Assembly (NCBI GenBank): GCA_905221605.1
Contig: CAJNDS010001291.1
Coordinates: 751,171-815,170 of the forward strand
Direction of reading: 5' to 3'
Length of the DNA: 64,000 bases
Source of the DNA: Symbiodinium natans
Taxonomy: Eukaryota > Sar > Dinophyceae > Suessiales > Symbiodiniaceae
Within the stretch, counting starts at the first letter, position 1, and each line of letters opens with the position of its first letter. This document shows, piece by piece, positions 58,901-64,000 of the stretch. The translations under genes and the position numbers were made by a program. The notes under the pieces were generated by a model. It saw only the letters and a list, made by a program, of their open reading frames with translations. It had not been told where the DNA came from and ran no database searches.

Positions 58901-61761
58901 ATGGTGGCATCACTGGAGCCGATGGTGCCAGTCTTGGCCCCCACTTCATGCCGTGAACAGTGGCGCCTCTGGCTCTCAGAGGCCCGTGCTCAGCTGGGAT
59001 TGATGCTGCCCTTGGCCACAGGCAGGATGCCGTGTGTGTTGCAACCAAAGATACACCTTGCTTGCAGAAGCTATCTTGTGCTTTGTATGCGATCGGGCGC
59101 TATCTCAGTAATAAGGGACAAGATGTTCAACAGTTTGCCCTCGCTGGCCTGAAAGACCTCTATGGGATGAGCCTCCTGAAGCCTAGTCATTGCGTGAATT
59201 GCTTTCGAGTTTGTTTGGTCGTAGTCGAGGCACCAATTGTCGTACGCGAGCTACATGTATCAACATAAGTCGACAAATTATGAATCATCCATTGCATCAA
59301 CTGTTGCCCAGATTCTTCGTTTTGCGAGGTCAAATCATCAACTATGCCCTGACATTTGTGACACTGCATCATGGGTTTTGCAAGAATGGGCATGTTACGT
59401 TCTTCCTGCGGGGCAAAACGAACTCATAGATCTCATAGGCCCAGCAGCAAGCAAGGCACATTGTCGCAGGAAGTGGCACCAGCGCCGTGGCATCTGTGGG
59501 CTTAGCATTGGCCCTCTACACCTGCCTTGGCCGCCTAGAAGAATCATGCACTGTCCACATCTTTCCATTTTCGACTGTGGAACCTCACACCTAATCTTGG
59601 CTTGCCAAGTGAAACCTGAATTCCATGTGAGGTCGGAATCTTATCATGGGCCTTTGCGGTGCTGTGGATACCATTTCCTCGCAGGCCGCAGGTGCTGGAC
59701 GCAAGGATCTCCTGGGCCCAATCTTCCGCCGCTCCAGCTGTTTCCTGCTGCTCCTGGGAGCTGAATGGAGCAGGATGGGCTAGGCATGTTGAGGCTGTAG
59801 ATGCTTAGTCCTTTGGGATGTGAAGGCAAACAGGGGCAAAGAATCGTGCCGAAACGGCTGGGTATTCTGTGTTTTGCTAATTTTTCCTCACTCCGACGAG
59901 TTGACCTGAGCACCTTCCGTTCCTACATGGCTTGCCTTTGAAGCAGTCTGAGGTTGCACCTTATTCCTTTCAGCCTACTTTGCATTTCCTGCCTCTTCTG
60001 GTTGCCATTGGTCACAGATCCTGCTGTTGGCCGCGCCACATCAAAGTTCTTGCTGCTACTCATCCCTGACCTGGCAACGCAGTGCATCTGGCGTCCAATG
60101 AACCGAGTGCTGGCATCCCAGCAAATCACATGCCCGTTCATGATAGTGCAGCTGGGCGGTCACGGTGGCTTCAGCATGGTTTCTTCTTCACAGCCGTGAA
60201 CAAGAAGCATTCTGCATTTCTCCTGGCAGCAGTAGCGCTAGCTAAGGTCCTTTCTGGTGCTTCTTTGCCATTATGGCTTCTCGGTAAGCTTGGTGCCTCG
60301 CTTTGGCCCGCTGGGGGCGGCAGTGGCCACTTCCTGCAGTGGTTGCATGACCTTGGTCTTTGGAGCGCTCGCTGTTTGGTGCGTAGGCGCAGGTCCTACC
60401 ATTTGGGGTGGCCACTGCACACCAGCTGCAATGAAACAGGCTGGAGCCGGCTGGGGATCGCTAGCGTCACTGGCGTATCCGTCAGCGGCAATGAGGATGC
60501 TGGAGTCGTCGGGCTTTTCTGGAATTGTTACGTCAAGCGCATTGCTGCCATCGCCCAAGATAGAGGTGGATGTCATGAGTTTGTCCTTGAACGTCTACGG
60601 CTGCTTCTTCACTCTCTTTCCTGCCATCTCGGTATGCGCTGATACGCGTGTAGGCAACGCCATTGGCAAAGGTATGCCCGTTGAGGCGAAACGAGCCATG
60701 CGCGTGGCTGCCATGCTGACGTTCCCTTTCACCATCGCAGTCTCCATGGCTTCTCGGCTTTATGAGTTTTGGGATGGGGGCCCCATCCCATTCTCCAGCA
60801 GTGTGTGGCACGGCATGTTAAAAGTTGCCTGTTGCGAATATGTGTCATGCCCACACTTGGTGCAAACACACCAGCCAAAGGGTAGAAAGTAAAGGGGCGC
60901 CAAGCTATGAATCGCGCAGTGCTTGGCCCCAACAAGGTCTTTGCGATCCCACAATGCCGAATGCTGCTTGACCAGATGGTGCACGTCGACGCGCTGGATC
61001 CCCGAGTGGCCCAGGGCCTGACCCTCGTTTCTCTTTGTGAGGAGGGTTGCTGTTAACTTCTGTCAAAGAATTAGGATAATGAGGAAGCACGGAAACGTTC
61101 TGCAGTTGTGACAGTGAACTCGTAGATGTTGCAAAACGCCAAGTCCCAAGAAGCAGTCCAGATCAGTAACAACTTATTTTCAAAGGTTTCAAAACTCACC
61201 AAAGAAAGGAACACGGCGTACTTGATCTTCGTCTGCGACCTGGGCCAAGCTAGAATCGCTAGAGCTTTGCGTGTGACTCTGCTTTCTAGACAACAGCCCC
61301 GTGCCGATCCAGGTATAGTGTACGTAGTGTGAAAAATGTCACGTGGAGGCGGGTTCTACTGCATCGATGGCCTCCAAACAGCTCTTTCCGGTGCCATTCG
61401 CGGCACAGGCCAACAGAAGACAGGTGCTCGAATCTGCGTGCTGGCGTACTGGCTTCTGGGAATCCCGGCAGCTCTGACCCTGGGCTTTGCCTGCGGCTTG
61501 AAGAGCACTGGCCTTTGGCTTGGGATGCTGGTCGGACCGATGGTGCAGCTGATCTTGTACACAAGGAGTCACCGAAACTAGAGTAACTATACTAGCTAGA
61601 GGGCCTTAACTCATGCAAACAATGCATCATGTCCTCGGGTGAGTGCGGATGTGTGCTTGATCACAAAGTTTTCCAGGCTCTTGCAGACGATGAACTGGGA
61701 TGAAGTCGCCGGCGGTTGCGAGCAACGCTTACGCCGAGATGAGGAAATTGAGGGAGATTGA
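58901..61761 (+). CDS. MATE-family (MatE) multidrug and toxin extrusion transporter, nine exons, complete
   Basis: Exons 58901-59021, 59329-59374, 59474-59529, 59632-59773, 59974-60150, 60247-60739, 60937-61036, 61349-61556 and 61677-61761 sum to 1428 bases, giving 475 residues, the usual MATE length. Recognisable segments in order are a first helix after EARAQLGLMLPLA, QIINYALTFV, GLCGAVDTISSQAAGAGR, DPAVGRATSKFLLLLIPDL, RPMNRVLASQ, GPLGAAVATS, the second-half start GWGSLASLAYPSAAMRML (about residue 250), RVGNAIGKG, CIDGLQTALSGAIRGTGQQ and a cytosolic TMNWDEV tail as in plant MATE proteins. These transporters exchange organic cations or metabolites for H+ or Na+ across plasma or vacuolar membranes; the substrate is unknown. 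The exon 4 donor and the exon 7 start are the least certain, and exon 7 holds a family-atypical insert. Confidence 0.85.
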
Positions 61762-61769
61762 GGGAGGCC

Positions 61770-64000
61770 GCGATGCCGACGATGCCTTCATGGCAGCTTG
61801 ACAGGGAACACGCGGGGCTAACTGAAAGCCAAAGTTTCCATTCGTCACCAGCTTTGTACAGTGTACAGGTGAATCCAGCAAAAACACCAGAATCCTTAGT
61901 GTGCTCGATAGGTTTCGATAATGTTTATGCCCTGTTGCCTTGGTCGTAATCTCGGTGAATAGCTGGAAATGTTCACAGAATGAGCCGGAAAAGAGAACCC
62001 AGCTCGCAATATGACCTGCAAAGCGCACACCTCAGCAAACGTCCACTGTTGACTGTTCCCTACTTAGCATTAAGGTCTCATCAGGTTTTTGGAGGTTGCG
62101 AGCCGCTCAACACTGCAGTTTGCGTGGCTCGACTGTGCAGCTGCGCGGTGTAGATTACCTGTCCGCTGTTCAAAAGCCGCTGTGCTTGAGGCTCAGTCTG
62201 CTGCCAGTGTGCACAGTCGACTGCTCGTTCAGGTGCTGCTAGTTTGAGTTGTCTACTTTCCACTTGAGCACGGGCACGACAAGACTCTAGTCTTGCTGAA
62301 ATAGAGAGAGAGAGAGAGAAAGAAAGAAAAATAAAGATAAAAACCAGGAGGTCCTTCAAACCCAACAACGGAAGAAGACGAAGAAGAAGAAGAAGAAGAG
62401 TGTTTTTGCAGGCGAACTTCGTTTTGTCCAACTAATGGGCATGGATGGCACTCAAGTTTTCTCGGTGAGCCTTTTGTGTCCATGCAGTGATGCCGTCGTA
62501 GCCTTGTATATGTTGCTTTGGTGCAGGGCCAGGGTCGTACGGAAGGCGCTGACTTGTGCATGTCACTTAGTGAACTTTCTCCCTTCGTTGCTAAACAGCT
62601 ACCAGGTATTGTGTACGGTGCCTCGGAAGTGCCCAAGATGTTGAGGCACACGTAGTCCACACTTGCGTGCACTGTGTGTGTGTGACATGCGCGACATGTG
62701 CGACATGTGTGACGCCCAGTCGCAATGTCACACTGTAGATATTCCCGAGACCAGGTGCTCCTCGACGTCTCCTTGCTCGAGGTGTGCGCAGCTCTACCTT
62801 CTCAATGATTGATTTCTATCCGAGCTCTAGGTCTTTAGTGTGACATACAAACAAAGACAGAATAAGAAAGTTACAAAAATTTCGATAAAATGGAGGCAAC
62901 TAATTCCACCCCCCGACCCAGAACCCCCCCCCCCCCCTCCCCCTCCCGAAAAGAACAACAAACAAACAACATATGGTGAAGTTGATGTAGACCTGCAGAA
63001 CTAGGGGCTGAAAGTTTCGAATGCATGATTCGCTTTTACATGCATGCACAAAACATACTCTACAACGATTTCTGGAAATTCCACCCGATGAGCCACTCCT
63101 CGTTCCTCTTGGAATCAGGCGGGAGGAAGACTTGAAACCCAAGGGGCTGAAGGTTCTACCCAAATCAAAACCTAGGTAAACCCTGACTACTGAAATCCTG
63201 CATATTACTTCTGCCCCGAAGATCTTGAAATCTGAGCCCGAAATCTCAAACCTCTTTCCTTCCCTGCCTTCTCTAACGAATTCAATAATTGTTACTGGTA
63301 AGATTGTTTGGGGGGGAGATGGGGGCCAATTCCCCGAACAGTGTGTCAAGACAAAGGTGACTAAGTGGTTCCAACGTCCAGGCTAAGAGCGGCGAGATCG
63401 AGCGGATCGCACGGCGCGCACGGGCAGCACGCACAGCCCAGAACATGCGTTTTTCCGGAAGCCTACCCGCATTCTGGACGAAAATCACACTCTCGCAAAG
63501 ATCTAAGAAGCTCACCCGCCTATCCTAACGCATGCATCCCAGGCTCACAAGGCACACACGCGGGGCGTGCGTGGGAGCCCACGCCCGGCTGTCTCACTGA
63601 CGCGCCCCTGCCTGCCCGGTCTGAGAGGGTGCAATGTGGCAGTTGGTCTGGGCTCCCCCCTGCGCCTCGAATTTTGGCTTCTCTCAACCCGGTCGAAGGG
63701 CTCTCCAGCATGAGCCCTCCGAAGAGTACTGAAGAGTTCTGACAGTTCTGACGAGTGAGAGGATGTGAAAGAGGCTTCCTCTTAACCTGAGGCTCAGAAG
63801 CACAGCAACAAGCACGGGGTAGGCAGACTGCAAATGCAGAACACGGTAGACGCCGAAGAAGATCGGGGTGTACCATCGGGCGGCTCGCCGCTGCCAAACC
63901 ACCCGGAACCAACGAAACCCTTTGCTGCAAGTCTGGCTCCTAGAATCAAGCTTTAGCTTTAGCTGAGCGATGCACTAGCTAAGGGTTGTCTCGAGCTTGT
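61770..64000. other. Unassigned right end with microsatellites
   Basis: An AG repeat at 62301-62330, a GAA repeat at 62377-62399, CGACATGTG repeats near 62685-62710 and a poly-C run at 62925-62940. Overlapping frames at 63365-63930 on both strands show no family match. Nothing else is seen. Confidence 0.45.

Noticed and set aside
1-64000. tRNA, rRNA, spliced-leader gene, CRISPR array or transposase
   Set aside because: No T-loop-like GGTTCGA with matching stems, no spliced-leader motif, no direct-repeat/spacer array and no transposase or reverse-transcriptase motif could be supported by eye.

Overview
The window looks like nuclear DNA from a dinoflagellate, probably a Symbiodiniaceae-type alga. 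The signs are very low gene density, genes cut into short exons (about 40-490 bp) by introns of 0.1-1.5 kb, introns that start with GC or GA almost as often as GT, frequent AG|G at both splice edges, degenerate TTTAGGG-like tracts inside the sequence, and several generations of tandem and dispersed duplications. No bacterial operons, rRNA, tRNA, CRISPR array or recognisable transposase was seen. Exons were found by eye, by joining reading-frame segments whose splice phases agree and whose joined product matches a known family or a consistent pattern. None is confirmed by transcripts.

Layout. 1-930: a 114-bp tandem repeat and a short dispersed motif. 930-4565: an AT-rich satellite of TTTAAAT palindromes with GC-rich islands. 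4570-7150: microsatellite, telomere-like, purine-rich and poly-G sequence, including a fold-back element. 7.7-12.1 kb (+): a spermidine/spermine synthase-like gene lacking its N-terminal exons, then an unidentified two-exon gene end. 12-18 kb: mostly unassigned. 18.46-21.50 kb (+): a complete four-exon gene for a secreted or membrane protein made of cysteine-bounded hydrophobic modules. 22-24.5 kb: unassigned, with poly-C and telomere-like tracts. 24.6-26.3 kb: copy A of a 1.75-kb dispersed duplication. 27-28.4 kb: telomere-like tract with inverted repeats. 30.4-38.7 kb: a heavily duplicated block with degenerate minus-strand reading frames, including one kinase-domain exon. 38.7-44.8 kb: GC-rich and unassigned. 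44.8-46.6 kb: copy B of the dispersed duplication. 46.78-48.51 kb (+): a complete six-exon BTB-domain gene. 48.8-49.7 kb (+): an unidentified, probably coiled-coil gene. 51.4-51.8 kb (+): possible RAP-type exons. 53.0-54.8 kb (+): an unidentified gene start and possible further exons. 58.9-61.8 kb (+): a complete nine-exon MATE-family transporter. 62-64 kb: microsatellites and nothing assignable.

The recognised genes do not form a pathway. Polyamine synthesis, MATE efflux, a BTB adaptor and a kinase fragment are unrelated housekeeping or signalling functions. Their orientation is not random, though: plus (7.7-21.5 kb), minus (33-38 kb), plus (46.8-61.8 kb), which fits the one-directional gene blocks known from dinoflagellate chromosomes. 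The most novel-looking item is the cysteine-module protein at 18.5-21.5 kb; the most striking DNA structure is the 3.6-kb palindromic AT satellite.
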